From positions 3,746,001 through 3,810,000 of the forward strand of contig NZ_CP139247.1 of NCBI RefSeq assembly GCF_034087045.1: 64,000 bases of DNA, in the 5' to 3' direction. This document shows, in pieces, positions 1 through 9,094 of this stretch (positions are counted from its first letter, which is position 1; every line of letters starts with the position of its first letter). The stretch is from Chitinophaga sancti (GTDB lineage Bacteria; Bacteroidota; Bacteroidia; Chitinophagales; Chitinophagaceae). The notes under the pieces were generated by a model. That model saw nothing but the letters and a program-made list of their open reading frames with translations. It did not search any database and was not told the DNA's origin. A program made the translations under genes and the position numbers.

Positions 1-223
1 TACCCGCATCGGAGCGGATCTGTTTTAGTTCCTTTACGATATCTAATCCGCTGCCATAAGGAAGGCTGATATCGGCAATTATACATTCATATTCGGCATC
101 GTTGACCTTCTGAATGCCCTCTCTGAAGTTTGTAGCTACTTCACAAATGTAGCCCTGTTTGCCTAAGTATTGTGTGATTGATTCTTGTAGCGCCTGCTCG
201 TCTTCGATGATAAGAATGTTCAT
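1..223 (-). CDS. Response regulator, receiver domain (partial, cut by window start)
   Basis: Only the first 74 codons lie in the window. The protein starts MNILIIEDEQ and has the acidic pair E7/D8 and the phospho-acceptor region IIADISLP with D51, which is a CheY-like receiver domain. The output domain lies outside the window, so it could be an OmpR-type, NtrC-type or stand-alone regulator. It is separated from the upstream kinase gene by a strong hairpin with a T run, so it probably has its own promoter. The receiver call is confident; the output function is unknown. Confidence 0.8.
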   Translation of the reverse strand, partial: MNILIIEDEQALQESITQYLGKQGYICEVATNFREGIQKVNDAEYECIIADISLPYGSGLDIVKELKQIRSDAG

Positions 224-236
224 AATTAAAAGGTAC

Positions 237-275
237 GAAAAAAAATGGGGCCCTGCTTATAGCGCAGGAAGCCCC
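237..275 (-). terminator. Rho-independent terminator of the ABC1 kinase gene
   Basis: On the minus strand a GC-rich stem (GGGGC, TT bulge, CCTGC, seven-base loop, GCAGG-GCCCC) is followed by A and eight Ts. The kinase stop codon lies in the loop. It should separate the kinase transcript from the response regulator gene downstream. Confidence 0.75.
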
Positions 276-1558
276 GTTTTAATATTCGCTTTGAGATCGC
301 TTAGAATAGAATACAAGCCGAAGTAGGTTCTGTTCACATACAGGCTATGCCTTGACCCTCGCGCAACTTTCGACTCTTTCACCTCTTTTAGGTTAGCTAC
401 ATAATCCATGTAAGCATATATCTCCCCGAAATAACGTTCATCGCCAAAATCAAATTCAGGTAAGGTAAATGGCAGTGTGAGCATGTCGATCATCTTCTGG
501 AACAGGGTGGAGAAAAATGTAATCTCCTTTTCCGAATCCGAAGGATGTATCATTTCAAGGCTGGTATAGATCTGATTACGTCGCACATCATCTTTCAATA
601 CTTCTTTATCTGTCAATAAGAAGTAGTTGACATAAAAATCTTCCGGTATTTCCTTGATACAACCAAAGTCAAAGATGCCGATCGTACCGTCTTCCCTCAT
701 GAGGAAATTGCCCGGATGTGGATCAGCATGCACCTTTTTCAGCTTATGTACCTGGAATTGGTAGAAGTCCCACAGTGCCTGACCGATGCTATTTCTAACT
801 TCCTGAGATGGGTTCTTTAACAGGAACTCCTTCAGGTGGTAGCCGCGTAGCCAGTCCATTGTAATGATCTTATCGCTGGAGAGTTCCGGGTAATACTTCG
901 GGAATACCAGGTTCGGAATATGTGCGCACAAGGTAGATACTTCTACAGAGCGGTGCAGTTCCAGTTTATAATCCGTTTCTTCCAGCAGTTTTGTCTCAAT
1001 CTCTTCAAAGTACTTGTCCATATCCACCTCGTTCATGCCTACGATGCGCATGGCAAATGGCTTTACGATGCGGAGGTCAGACTTCACACTGTTCGCTACC
1101 CCGGGGTACTGGATTTTGATGGCCAGTTCCCTGCCCCATTTGGTGGCTTTATGTACCTGCCCGATGCTGGCGGCATTAGCTGCCTTGATATCGAAAGTAT
1201 CGAACAACTGTGCGGGGGTTTTGCCTAATGTCTTAACGAAGGTATTGATCACCAGCGGACCAGAAAGGGGTGGGGCGCTGTACTGCGACATGGCGAACTT
1301 CTCGGTATAGGCTTTGGGCAGCATGCCCTTGTCCATACTTAACATCTGCGCTACTTTCAGTGCACTGCCTTTCAGGTTGCTGAGGGTATCGTAAATGTCT
1401 TCTGCATTGTCTGCATGCAGTTCTTCCCTGCTGATATTGGGATCAATGAGTTTTTTGGTATAGTGCTTCAGGTAATTGGTTCCAACTTTCAATCCTGTGG
1501 TCACAAAACGACTCGCTCTTTCCACTTTTCCCGTAGGAATATTAGTTTGCTCTTTCAT
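257..1558 (-). CDS. ABC1/AarF/UbiB-family atypical kinase (433 aa)
   Basis: This is a soluble ABC1 (ADCK/UbiB) protein-kinase-like ATPase. Visible motifs are the Ala-rich nucleotide loop AANAASIGQVH (about 126-136), the lysine strand ELAIKIQYPGV (144-154), the catalytic loop HADPHPGNF (277-285, catalytic D279) and the metal-binding FDFG (296-299). The family signature KxGQ, normally just before the fold, reads KVAQ (68-71), so the glycine is replaced by alanine. There is no C-terminal transmembrane helix of the classical UbiB kind. The gene lies 15 bp downstream of a TetR-like regulator on the same strand and is probably co-transcribed with it. Family members support ubiquinone or lipid metabolism, but the substrate here is unknown. 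Confidence 0.88.
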   Translation of the reverse strand: MKEQTNIPTGKVERASRFVTTGLKVGTNYLKHYTKKLIDPNISREELHADNAEDIYDTLSNLKGSALKVAQMLSMDKGMLPKAYTEKFAMSQYSAPPLSGPLVINTFVKTLGKTPAQLFDTFDIKAANAASIGQVHKATKWGRELAIKIQYPGVANSVKSDLRIVKPFAMRIVGMNEVDMDKYFEEIETKLLEETDYKLELHRSVEVSTLCAHIPNLVFPKYYPELSSDKIITMDWLRGYHLKEFLLKNPSQEVRNSIGQALWDFYQFQVHKLKKVHADPHPGNFLMREDGTIGIFDFGCIKEIPEDFYVNYFLLTDKEVLKDDVRRNQIYTSLEMIHPSDSEKEITFFSTLFQKMIDMLTLPFTLPEFDFGDERYFGEIYAYMDYVANLKEVKESKVARGSRHSLYVNRTYFGLYSILSDLKANIKTGLPAL

Positions 1559-1573
1559 TACCTTTTATCTCCT

Positions 1574-2200
1574 CTATTTCCTGGTGAACATAAATTTGCC
1601 GAAGTCCAGCAGACTATCAATCGTGCCCGAGCTGATAATCTGGAAACTGAGATTTACAGCTTTTTCAATCGCAGCATCTGTCAGCTCAAATTTTTCTGAA
1701 TCATCCTTGATCCAGTAGTTGAGCACAAAGAGTGCCTGTACCCAGAAACCGTGTACGTATTGACTGGAAATGAATTTTCTTTCTTTTACTTCGCCAGACT
1801 GATAGCCTTCTTTGATCAGGTCTGTCGCGTATTCATAAAACGCATCTTTGAACTTTTCCAGCCTGTTTTCATGATAGCCAGGGATATGGAATTGTTCTTT
1901 CTGCTGCAAAATGTAGCTTCTGTCTTCTTTCAGCTTCTGTACCCAGAGGAAGTAGAAGGTGAGCAGCTTTTCGCGGGCAGAATAGCCGAGATAGGTATCG
2001 TCTGCTTTTAGTTTTTCGAGTGTATCTGTAAAGAAGGATAACCAGATGTCTTTTTCAACGGCATCGAAGGATGCATAGCTGTCGTAAAAAGTGCTTTCGG
2101 AAAGACCTAATTGCTGACAGAACAGGTAGACAGAAACCGGTTTTTTCCCGTTTTCAAGCCAGTAGTTTTTATAGGCTTCGCGAATGAGTTTATTTTCCAT
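1574..2200 (-). CDS. TetR-like transcriptional regulator (208 aa)
   Basis: The N-terminus has a helix-turn-helix of TetR type: PVSVYLFCQQLGLSESTFY (about 21-39), followed by the conserved region entering the first ligand-domain helix. The rest is all-helical with no enzymatic motif, and the length of 208 aa is normal for the family. It is the first gene of a two-gene unit with the ABC1 kinase downstream and most likely controls that unit; that is inference from position. The HTH is somewhat divergent, so the exact subfamily is uncertain. Confidence 0.75.
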   Translation of the reverse strand: MENKLIREAYKNYWLENGKKPVSVYLFCQQLGLSESTFYDSYASFDAVEKDIWLSFFTDTLEKLKADDTYLGYSAREKLLTFYFLWVQKLKEDRSYILQQKEQFHIPGYHENRLEKFKDAFYEYATDLIKEGYQSGEVKERKFISSQYVHGFWVQALFVLNYWIKDDSEKFELTDAAIEKAVNLSFQIISSGTIDSLLDFGKFMFTRK

Positions 2201-2246
2201 AATTCAGGGTTTAAATTGTCCAAAAATGCCTCCAAAGCAGGTATTT

Positions 2247-2254
2247 CAAATTTA
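2247..2254 (-). promoter_or_regulatory. Candidate -7 element for the TetR/ABC1 unit
   Basis: The minus strand reads TAAATTTG, an exact match to the Bacteroidota -7 consensus TAnnTTTG, about 47 bases upstream of the regulator start codon. No clear TTG -33 element is seen at the expected distance, so this is a weak call. Confidence 0.35.
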
Positions 2255-2285
2255 CGATAGAAAGCTTATATGAATTGTTAATATC

Positions 2286-4931
2286 TTACAGATTGTTTAC
2301 GTCCATGACACTCAGCACCTTATTTTTTCCCAACAGGATAAATTCACCTCTTACACTTCCCTCAATCACAGATTCTGGTTCTTCTTCCAGCGCTACTTCG
2401 TGCTCCAGGGTCAACATGGCCCCCTCCACTTTAAACACACTCGCCAGCTGATCACCTACTGCCACCAGGTGTCCTCCCGGGATAAACGCCATGGCCACCA
2501 CCCTGTGAGATACGGGCACCGGTGCACCAGCGATGGACATTTGCTGTTTATTGATCTGGATGGTCACAATCCCCATTTTAGTCAGCCCAAACAGTATTGT
2601 CGATACCATTGGTACCGCAGCCAGCAGGTTTACGGGTGGCGCCGATTGTAGCCTGGTACAGTTACCAAGGTCATCCGAGCAGTACAATACCCCCTCCAGC
2701 AGGAAATAATAGAAATCATTCCATTGATAGACCGGGGTAGGGTAAGGTCTGTCATCGCAGAGGATGGTTGAATCATCCATGGTACAGGTATACTGCCTGT
2801 CCAGTTCCCCATCTCCCGAAAAATGCCAGATGCTCAATACCCGTTCATTCAGGCCAAACTGCGTCACAGCCCCTGCTATCTTGACCACAAACCCTACTAC
2901 ATGTTGCTGCAGGAAGTTCGGGAAGCTTACACTCATGCCATATTTGAAATGCAGGTTCGCGGGTAGTATTTTCGGTTGATCTTCAAAGTCATTTTCCATG
3001 CTCAGGTAGATCATCAGGCGGTTTGTTTCCGGAAATCCACTCACGATATAATCAAACATGGGGAGCATCTGCATGGTAGTCCATGAATATTGCTCTATTT
3101 CAAAGTCAGGACTGATCCTGAGCAGGTAAAACGAATGTGCATTGATGCCGATGATGAACAATTGCTGGTTATGCCGTATCATCCCTGCCCAGGTAATCCC
3201 TGTAGGCAGGTTGATCCGTCTGCTGTTCACCTTTTTCTTTGGCTGTGCAGCCACTGTACTCTTGTATCGGAACAGGTCCGCAGGCAATTGCTTATCCTCC
3301 GGTAAGAATTGTTTTAGCAAAAACAGGTGCCTGGTATTACCCTGTTTCACCTGGTCACTGATGATGTGCATGCTCAGATCGGTGGCAGTTTGTTTTACAG
3401 CAGGATTGCTGTGTTTATTGTTTACAAAAAGCATCACCTGCAGGAACAAGGTCAGTTGCTCCGGGTTACTCTTCTGATACACTTTTCTGATGTGCAAAGG
3501 CAGTTGCTCCGGCGTATGTCTGCTCACCACCTCAAAGTATTGTTCCAGGTGGTCAGCGGCACGGTTATAGCCATTCCATCCCCTGTACAATAATCGCAAA
3601 GCCTCGTCAGGAGCATTCAGTTTATCTTCCAGGATCTCGGCCGCTTTCAGCAATTCATTTTGTTGCTGGGCCAGCTGCACACTCTTCCTGTAATAGGTCC
3701 TGGCCAGGTCCATTTGTTCGAGTTTTCCATACAGATCTCCCACCTTCTCAAACATTTCCAGTTCTTTGTAAATTTCGATAGCTTCCAGCAGTAATCCTCC
3801 CTGTACCAGGCATTCTGCTGCGGGCAAATGCCTGTTCAGGTAATCCCTGTACAGGGCGGCGGCTTCTCTGAAAAATCCGCCCTGTACCAATGCCTTTGCC
3901 GCCAGATTGTAATCCTGCAGGAGGTGTGCATAGATGTAAGCTGCCTGTTTGTAGTCTTTATTTTCTAATGCCTGCAGTGCTGCACGCATGTATTTTTTAT
4001 GCAGCTGTTCATAGTACCTGTTTACGTTCCATGCATCTACCGGGCCACCGCCACCAGCCAGGTTGCCAAGGCTGAAATGCGTATTCCTTTTCGAGAGCGA
4101 GGCCGATGGGGGCGCTACACCTCTGCTGGCATGTTGCGAGCCTAACGGTATGGCGTATTGCAACGCTTCGCCCAGGTTCTCGTCGAACATATTGAGCAGG
4201 CGTTCCACTTCTTTGTCCCTCTTTTCCTGCAGGTGTTCCAGCTGGTTTTGCATCCACTGGTACATACTGCTTTGCCCCTTATTACCCCGCTTACCTAACA
4301 GCGACATGAATGCTTTGAGCAGGAATGCTTTTATTTTTTTGAAACCTTTCAGCGGTGGTGCCGCCATGGGTATTTCATTCAGGGGCTTTATATCTACACT
4401 GCTTTTCAGCATATCTATCAGGGGTGTATCATCTTCCTTCCGCTTTACATTGATCATGCGCAGAGACGCCATGGCAGGCATACCCGGATGTGCCATATCC
4501 CATGAATGGTCAATGACAGCCGGCATTTGCAGCAGATCGCTGAGTGATACAAGGTCTGCCGTCGTAAAGCCAAAGAAACCAAGATTCGGGTGCATCACCT
4601 GCCATTCCCACACCAGTAGATCCGCCATCTCACTAAGGCTGAGGGTGGGCAGTAACTTAGCATGAACAGGTATCAGCAGCTTCTTTCCGATAATCGTATA
4701 GGGATGTGCGATTTGACTAAGATGCGGAATATGTTTGGGATGAAATACGACCATCATACCCGCAGGCTCCATGCTGGATTTGTTTTCCGGCAGTAGCATG
4801 CAGGTCAGTGAGCCGGGAGGTACATCCCATCGCTGAATTTCCCCAAACCACTCCGCAGGGGTATTCCCCCTGATGTAAGCTCCGAGTACAGGATGACAAA
4901 CGGATGGATCATATGTTAGCTGCAAAATCAT
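2286..4931 (-). CDS. MoxR-vWA-bpX ternary system: TPR plus beta-propeller protein (881 aa)
   Basis: This is the last gene of the five-gene ternary operon; its start overlaps the stop of the vWA gene by 4 bp (ATGA). The N-terminal third is a globular region without recognised motif. Residues about 310-460 are a run of TPR-like helical pairs (ALENKDYKQAAYIYAHLLQD, GGFFREAAALYRDYL and similar). The C-terminal 300 residues are beta-rich with repeated short strands, as in a beta-propeller. This layout fits the bpX proteins of the MoxR-vWA-beta-propeller systems; the bpX subtype (possibly bpX6) cannot be fixed by eye. No signal peptide is seen, so it is probably cytoplasmic. A scaffold or target-recognition role is inferred. 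Confidence 0.65.
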   Translation of the reverse strand: MILQLTYDPSVCHPVLGAYIRGNTPAEWFGEIQRWDVPPGSLTCMLLPENKSSMEPAGMMVVFHPKHIPHLSQIAHPYTIIGKKLLIPVHAKLLPTLSLSEMADLLVWEWQVMHPNLGFFGFTTADLVSLSDLLQMPAVIDHSWDMAHPGMPAMASLRMINVKRKEDDTPLIDMLKSSVDIKPLNEIPMAAPPLKGFKKIKAFLLKAFMSLLGKRGNKGQSSMYQWMQNQLEHLQEKRDKEVERLLNMFDENLGEALQYAIPLGSQHASRGVAPPSASLSKRNTHFSLGNLAGGGGPVDAWNVNRYYEQLHKKYMRAALQALENKDYKQAAYIYAHLLQDYNLAAKALVQGGFFREAAALYRDYLNRHLPAAECLVQGGLLLEAIEIYKELEMFEKVGDLYGKLEQMDLARTYYRKSVQLAQQQNELLKAAEILEDKLNAPDEALRLLYRGWNGYNRAADHLEQYFEVVSRHTPEQLPLHIRKVYQKSNPEQLTLFLQVMLFVNNKHSNPAVKQTATDLSMHIISDQVKQGNTRHLFLLKQFLPEDKQLPADLFRYKSTVAAQPKKKVNSRRINLPTGITWAGMIRHNQQLFIIGINAHSFYLLRISPDFEIEQYSWTTMQMLPMFDYIVSGFPETNRLMIYLSMENDFEDQPKILPANLHFKYGMSVSFPNFLQQHVVGFVVKIAGAVTQFGLNERVLSIWHFSGDGELDRQYTCTMDDSTILCDDRPYPTPVYQWNDFYYFLLEGVLYCSDDLGNCTRLQSAPPVNLLAAVPMVSTILFGLTKMGIVTIQINKQQMSIAGAPVPVSHRVVAMAFIPGGHLVAVGDQLASVFKVEGAMLTLEHEVALEEEPESVIEGSVRGEFILLGKNKVLSVMDVNNL

Positions 4932-7249
4932 TTCAGATGATCTATGTATGGTTGTATATATGATTCGTAAAAAGTATGTGCGGGCACCTGCCGGTCGTGG
5001 TTGTCACCAATAAAATACCGGTACCCGCAATACGCGCCATCAGCCGCCCAGCAGGCAGTCGGTTTATTTTGTATCACGACCAGCGTGATCTCACGCACAT
5101 TTGGATCCTGACTACGGAGGTGCAATAATCCCCTTGAATCCATCCATGCTTCAATACCCGTATTCAGCACATACCTGGTAATGCGGATCTGCGTGCCGGG
5201 AATGGTACTCTCCTGGCCGTTGAGGTTGGGAATAACATTGTTCACCGTGGTCCAGCTTTCCAGCGACAGTTTATTTGCATTGTGCCGCAGCTCCATGTGG
5301 TTGATGGCCAGTCTGCCCGAAGGACTTACTTTGATACTCTTCACCTGTCTGTACATATTGTACCCGCAGTTGATGATCTTCTTCAAAGCACGTAAATGAT
5401 CAGCTCTGGCAGAAAGCACCATGTTGCCATCCCATCTGCCTATAGCTTTAATAAACAGCGTATCTACAGAGAGTGTATACGTATCATTTGCATCTGTGAT
5501 GTAGAAGGTTTTATCTTCATAAGCGATCACGATAGTACCTGTGAGCCGCTGACCGATAATATGATGTGAGCCGGCCTGGATGGTTGTATTCAGGTAGTAT
5601 AAATACAGCGCTTCGTTGTGATAGAGCAATACATAAATAGTACCCTGCTCACTATGCCCGAAGGCATAGGTGCCGGCTTTCGGAAGATCTCTGAATATTT
5701 CATTTGCCCCGAATGCAATAGATTTCCAGTAGAGTAACCGCTGGTCTTCTGTAACTACAACACCGCCAAACTGCATAGCATTATAGTAATAATAATGCAG
5801 TTGCATGGTGCTGAATGGAAAATACAAAGGCGCTTCCTGCTGATGTAAAAATGCCGGCAGGCTATAGTTGGCAGGCAACATGTCTGTCGCAGTAAAAATA
5901 GATTCCAGGTCGTACATGGCATGATTCAACAAATGCCGGTGCCCTTTATTGTAATGAAAGAGTTGTACCCTGCCTTCACGGTTTACCAGTATCAGGTAAC
6001 CATTGAATTTACGGATCGCTGCAAAGGCTTCCTGGAACGGTGCTGCGTGAAACAGCGTTTCATCAGTAATTAAGAAAAACTCCTGTTGTTGTTTTTGCAA
6101 AACATTTTTTGCAAAAGCTGTTAACCCTGTTGCACTATGCAGTTCAGGCGATAACAATTCCAGTGCACTGGCTACACCTGTTTTGGTGCTCAGTTGTATA
6201 GGAGTATAGTCATATCCTGTCAGAGCATAAGCGGGCAGTTCTCCTTTTTTATTTTGAAGCGAACACGCCAATGCTGCAGCCATGGCCAGCAAGCGGGGAG
6301 TCCCCCACATGCGGATACTGGTATCTACCAGTAAGAAACGTTCCGGCTGATAGTCGGCAGGGAGTTGTTCCCTGCGTAAATACAAGGCTTCATTATTCGC
6401 GAGTCGCACCATCAGCGACAGCTCATCATGGGCTAATTCGCTGATTAATAACCTGTCAAAATTCCCCCTGTTACTGATATCAGACACACCGCCAAACAAC
6501 TGGTCACTACTACCCTGTACATGCATGGGAATATGTAGTGCGGCAATCATTTGCCTGGTGAGTTTTGTAAAACCTGCTGTAGCCGGATCGCTGGCCAATT
6601 CAGACAGGAGATCTGTCTGTGGTGGTTCTGGAATCAATACCGGCAATGGTTTGGGCAGTTCGCTCACACTTGTCTGCAACTTCAGGAGCAATTCTTCCCT
6701 GTTGCCGATTGCTTTGTAGATAGCTGCCAGGTATTGCAGGTCTGCTTCCACAATAAACTTGCTGAGTGGCACAGGAATCAGGATATTTTTATCCAGGTTA
6801 CCACTGTTGAAATTATCCAGGATATTCCCCGCTACGTCACTGCTTACAGTGGGTGCAACAGCAGAACATAATGTTTGTAATAAGTGGATTTTTTTGTTTC
6901 CAAGCCAGTTAAGGTCAGGTAGACTGCCCAGTATATCCAGCAGGTTATAAGCATCATTTATCCAGGCATATTCATCCTTGACATGGAGGTGTATTTTTTG
7001 ATAAATGTTATGTAATGTTTGCCATAGACGGGCTTTATCTTCTTTGCCTGCATTCAGCAAGAGCAACAAAGCTCCCAGTGGAGGAAAACAATCTTTCAAC
7101 TCCGCCAGTATTTCTGTCAGCGATGATCTGTAAATCAGTGTACGTCCATCCTGCCATTCAATCACTTCCCCCTCATCTGCCCAATGCCAGAAGTAATCGT
7201 CGGCCGATTTGAAGTAGGCGGTGGTTTCAAGGGTTTGTTTATAATACAT
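4928..7249 (-). CDS. MoxR-vWA-bpX ternary system: vWA plus beta-propeller protein (773 aa)
   Basis: A helical N-terminal region (1-230) is followed by a von Willebrand factor A-like domain at about 250-420. The first strand and MIDAS-like motif is RFLLVDTSIRMWG (304-316), with D309 and S311 present but R313 where canonical DxSxS has serine. A later strand ends FFLITDE (391-397). The C-terminal 350 residues are beta-rich, consistent with a propeller. In known MoxR/vWA pairs the vWA protein is the partner that the AAA+ ring remodels. The start overlaps the preceding gene by 11 bp and the end overlaps the next by 4 bp, so translation is probably coupled. The altered MIDAS suggests changed or lost metal binding. 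Confidence 0.72.
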   Translation of the reverse strand: MYYKQTLETTAYFKSADDYFWHWADEGEVIEWQDGRTLIYRSSLTEILAELKDCFPPLGALLLLLNAGKEDKARLWQTLHNIYQKIHLHVKDEYAWINDAYNLLDILGSLPDLNWLGNKKIHLLQTLCSAVAPTVSSDVAGNILDNFNSGNLDKNILIPVPLSKFIVEADLQYLAAIYKAIGNREELLLKLQTSVSELPKPLPVLIPEPPQTDLLSELASDPATAGFTKLTRQMIAALHIPMHVQGSSDQLFGGVSDISNRGNFDRLLISELAHDELSLMVRLANNEALYLRREQLPADYQPERFLLVDTSIRMWGTPRLLAMAAALACSLQNKKGELPAYALTGYDYTPIQLSTKTGVASALELLSPELHSATGLTAFAKNVLQKQQQEFFLITDETLFHAAPFQEAFAAIRKFNGYLILVNREGRVQLFHYNKGHRHLLNHAMYDLESIFTATDMLPANYSLPAFLHQQEAPLYFPFSTMQLHYYYYNAMQFGGVVVTEDQRLLYWKSIAFGANEIFRDLPKAGTYAFGHSEQGTIYVLLYHNEALYLYYLNTTIQAGSHHIIGQRLTGTIVIAYEDKTFYITDANDTYTLSVDTLFIKAIGRWDGNMVLSARADHLRALKKIINCGYNMYRQVKSIKVSPSGRLAINHMELRHNANKLSLESWTTVNNVIPNLNGQESTIPGTQIRITRYVLNTGIEAWMDSRGLLHLRSQDPNVREITLVVIQNKPTACWAADGAYCGYRYFIGDNHDRQVPAHTFYESYIQPYIDHLK

Positions 7250-7946
7250 GGGTCAGGGTTTCGGCAGTAAGCCTGACGGCGCTGCGGGTGACGTGAACAA
7301 AGGATGTATCCGGGATCATTTCATATTGTCCATTCACATGAAAGAGCAAAAAATGCGTCCTTGATCCTTCCAGTTTCCCGGCCACCAATGGCCGGATAAC
7401 AGGTGGATCGAAATCGTAACCTGCCGGCATCAGTATCCTGTCTTTCAGTGTATATGAAGTACCTGGTACAGAAGGCAACGGCACACCGGCTACCAGCACC
7501 TGTCCGCGTGCAGAAGCTGCAAAGCGCAGGTGTCGTAGTCTGATCTGTGGTGCTGTGGATACATATGTTTCCAGGGTACGCATCTCTGTCAGTATAGCGA
7601 AGCTCTCATCTGTAGTGGTACAGGGAGCTAATTTTACAAGCTGTTTGGTAGTAGCAAAAGCGGGCAACCCGGAAGCCGGCAGACGCACGGCAATAAAATC
7701 GGTCAGGGGTTGCCATTCCAGTACAGGCAAAGTCTCATCCGGCGTCATTGCCCCGGGGGCAAAGAGGCGGTTCACAGCATCCAGTTTCCAGGTGCGCAAT
7801 GCGGGCAGCTGGCGAAAAGCATTGTCAGCCATGCCTTTTACCCATATCTGGTCCTTGTGCCATGCTGCGACCAGGTCAACTCTGGTGCGCAGTTGGGCCA
7901 ATACCTTTACGTCGGCTGGTGCTAATGTAATTACACTTTCAGTCAT
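7239..7946 (-). CDS. MoxR-vWA-bpX ternary system: small bpX-like protein (235 aa)
   Basis: A beta-rich cytoplasmic protein without signal peptide or membrane segment. It sits between the MoxR gene (1-bp overlap at 7946) and the vWA gene (11-bp overlap). Strand-turn-strand segments recur along its length, such as VAAWHKDQIWVKGM and THFLLFHVNGQYEM. I do not recognise a catalytic motif. Its position matches the small bpX component of the MoxR-vWA-beta-propeller systems, which is the main reason for the call. It may be an adaptor between the ATPase and the larger propeller proteins. Confidence 0.55.
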   Translation of the reverse strand: MTESVITLAPADVKVLAQLRTRVDLVAAWHKDQIWVKGMADNAFRQLPALRTWKLDAVNRLFAPGAMTPDETLPVLEWQPLTDFIAVRLPASGLPAFATTKQLVKLAPCTTTDESFAILTEMRTLETYVSTAPQIRLRHLRFAASARGQVLVAGVPLPSVPGTSYTLKDRILMPAGYDFDPPVIRPLVAGKLEGSRTHFLLFHVNGQYEMIPDTSFVHVTRSAVRLTAETLTHVL

Positions 7947-9094
7947 CAGTTAGTCTGCATGATCTTTTCCCACAAATGATCTATCGGCGCTAAAACAAAG
8001 TTTTTCTGCGTATCGTTGTTGATCCATTCACAACGGTCATTCAGGTAGCGGAGCCTGTCTTTGATCAGTGCTCTTTCGGCAGGAGAGGTGTCGGCAGCTT
8101 CCCATTGTGTGGTCATTTGCTGAACTTCCCTGTAAATGGCATCTGCGTCGGGAGCGCTGTTGATAGTGGCTCTTGGGTGAGTGGAGGTGTGCGGTTCCTC
8201 CGCAACTGCCAGTGCCGCATTGACGATGGCAGCGATGATTTCCTGTTGTTCTTCCGTATCCCAGATATAGCGCAGCACCCACAGGTCCGAAAGGATAGCG
8301 GTGTCTCTTTTGCAGAGCACAGCGCTGGCAGCAATGAGGCGTTGTAGTTTTACCGCTCTTCTGTCAGAGATCTGGATGCCTGCATTGCGTAGTTGTTGTA
8401 TCAATGTAATATAGGACCCTCTGATGGCAGACAGGTCTATGGCGATCGTAATATTTTGCAGTTCCCTTATTTCCTCCGCACTGATTTTTGCGGGGGTAGC
8501 ATAGTCTGCCTGTTCCAGCTGCCAGCCGGCCTGCAATACCTTTTCCAGGTCAGCAGGATCTACGTTGTCACAATGTACCCGCAGCAGGAACCTGTCAAAA
8601 AGTGCCTGCAATGCTTCGTCTTCAGGCAGGTGGTTGCTGGCGCCGATAAAGAGCAGGGCAGGGAGGGCTTTGGTTTCTTTTCCTCTTCTGAAGATCTTTT
8701 CGTTAAGCGCCATGAGGAGGCTGTTGAGAATAGCACTGTTGGCATTCAGGAGTTCGTCCAGGAATATCAGGTTCGCTTCGGGGAGCATACCTTCTGTGTT
8801 AGTCACGAGGTCGCCTTCTCTCAGTTTGCGGATGTCAAAAGGACCAAAGAGCTCATTTGGTTCGGTGAAACGGGTGAGCAGGTATTCAAAAGTTTTACCT
8901 TCCAGTAAGTTGGCAAGGGCGCGCACCATGGCACTTTTAGCAGTACCCGGAGGGCCTAATAAGAATAAATTCTCCCTGCCGGTGAGACAGATGCCCATCA
9001 GATCGATGATGTCGTCTTTTCCAACAAAAGTCTTCTTCAGGTGCTGTAGGACATCGTTGAGCTTATCTACCAGCGGGGTTGTGGGTAAGGTCAT
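7946..9094 (-). CDS. MoxR-family AAA+ ATPase of the ternary system (382 aa)
   Basis: A clear AAA+ ATPase of the MoxR group. Walker A is GPPGTAKS (47-54), Walker B is LIFLDE (109-114), followed by the MoxR-typical NANSAILNSLLMALNEK. Sensor 1 is GASNHLPED (151-159), and ALFDRF supplies an arginine-finger region around 168. The lid domain follows, and the C-terminal 80 residues are a helical extension. MoxR ATPases act as remodelling chaperones on vWA-domain partners, and the vWA partner is two genes downstream. It overlaps the upstream helical gene by 4 bp and the downstream gene by 1 bp. Confidence 0.92.
   Translation of the reverse strand: MTLPTTPLVDKLNDVLQHLKKTFVGKDDIIDLMGICLTGRENLFLLGPPGTAKSAMVRALANLLEGKTFEYLLTRFTEPNELFGPFDIRKLREGDLVTNTEGMLPEANLIFLDELLNANSAILNSLLMALNEKIFRRGKETKALPALLFIGASNHLPEDEALQALFDRFLLRVHCDNVDPADLEKVLQAGWQLEQADYATPAKISAEEIRELQNITIAIDLSAIRGSYITLIQQLRNAGIQISDRRAVKLQRLIAASAVLCKRDTAILSDLWVLRYIWDTEEQQEIIAAIVNAALAVAEEPHTSTHPRATINSAPDADAIYREVQQMTTQWEAADTSPAERALIKDRLRYLNDRCEWINNDTQKNFVLAPIDHLWEKIMQTN

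Noticed and set aside
4063..4665. Plus-strand frame of 200 codons
   Set aside because: It lies entirely inside the 881-aa ternary-system gene on the other strand and has Ser/Arg-rich shadow composition.
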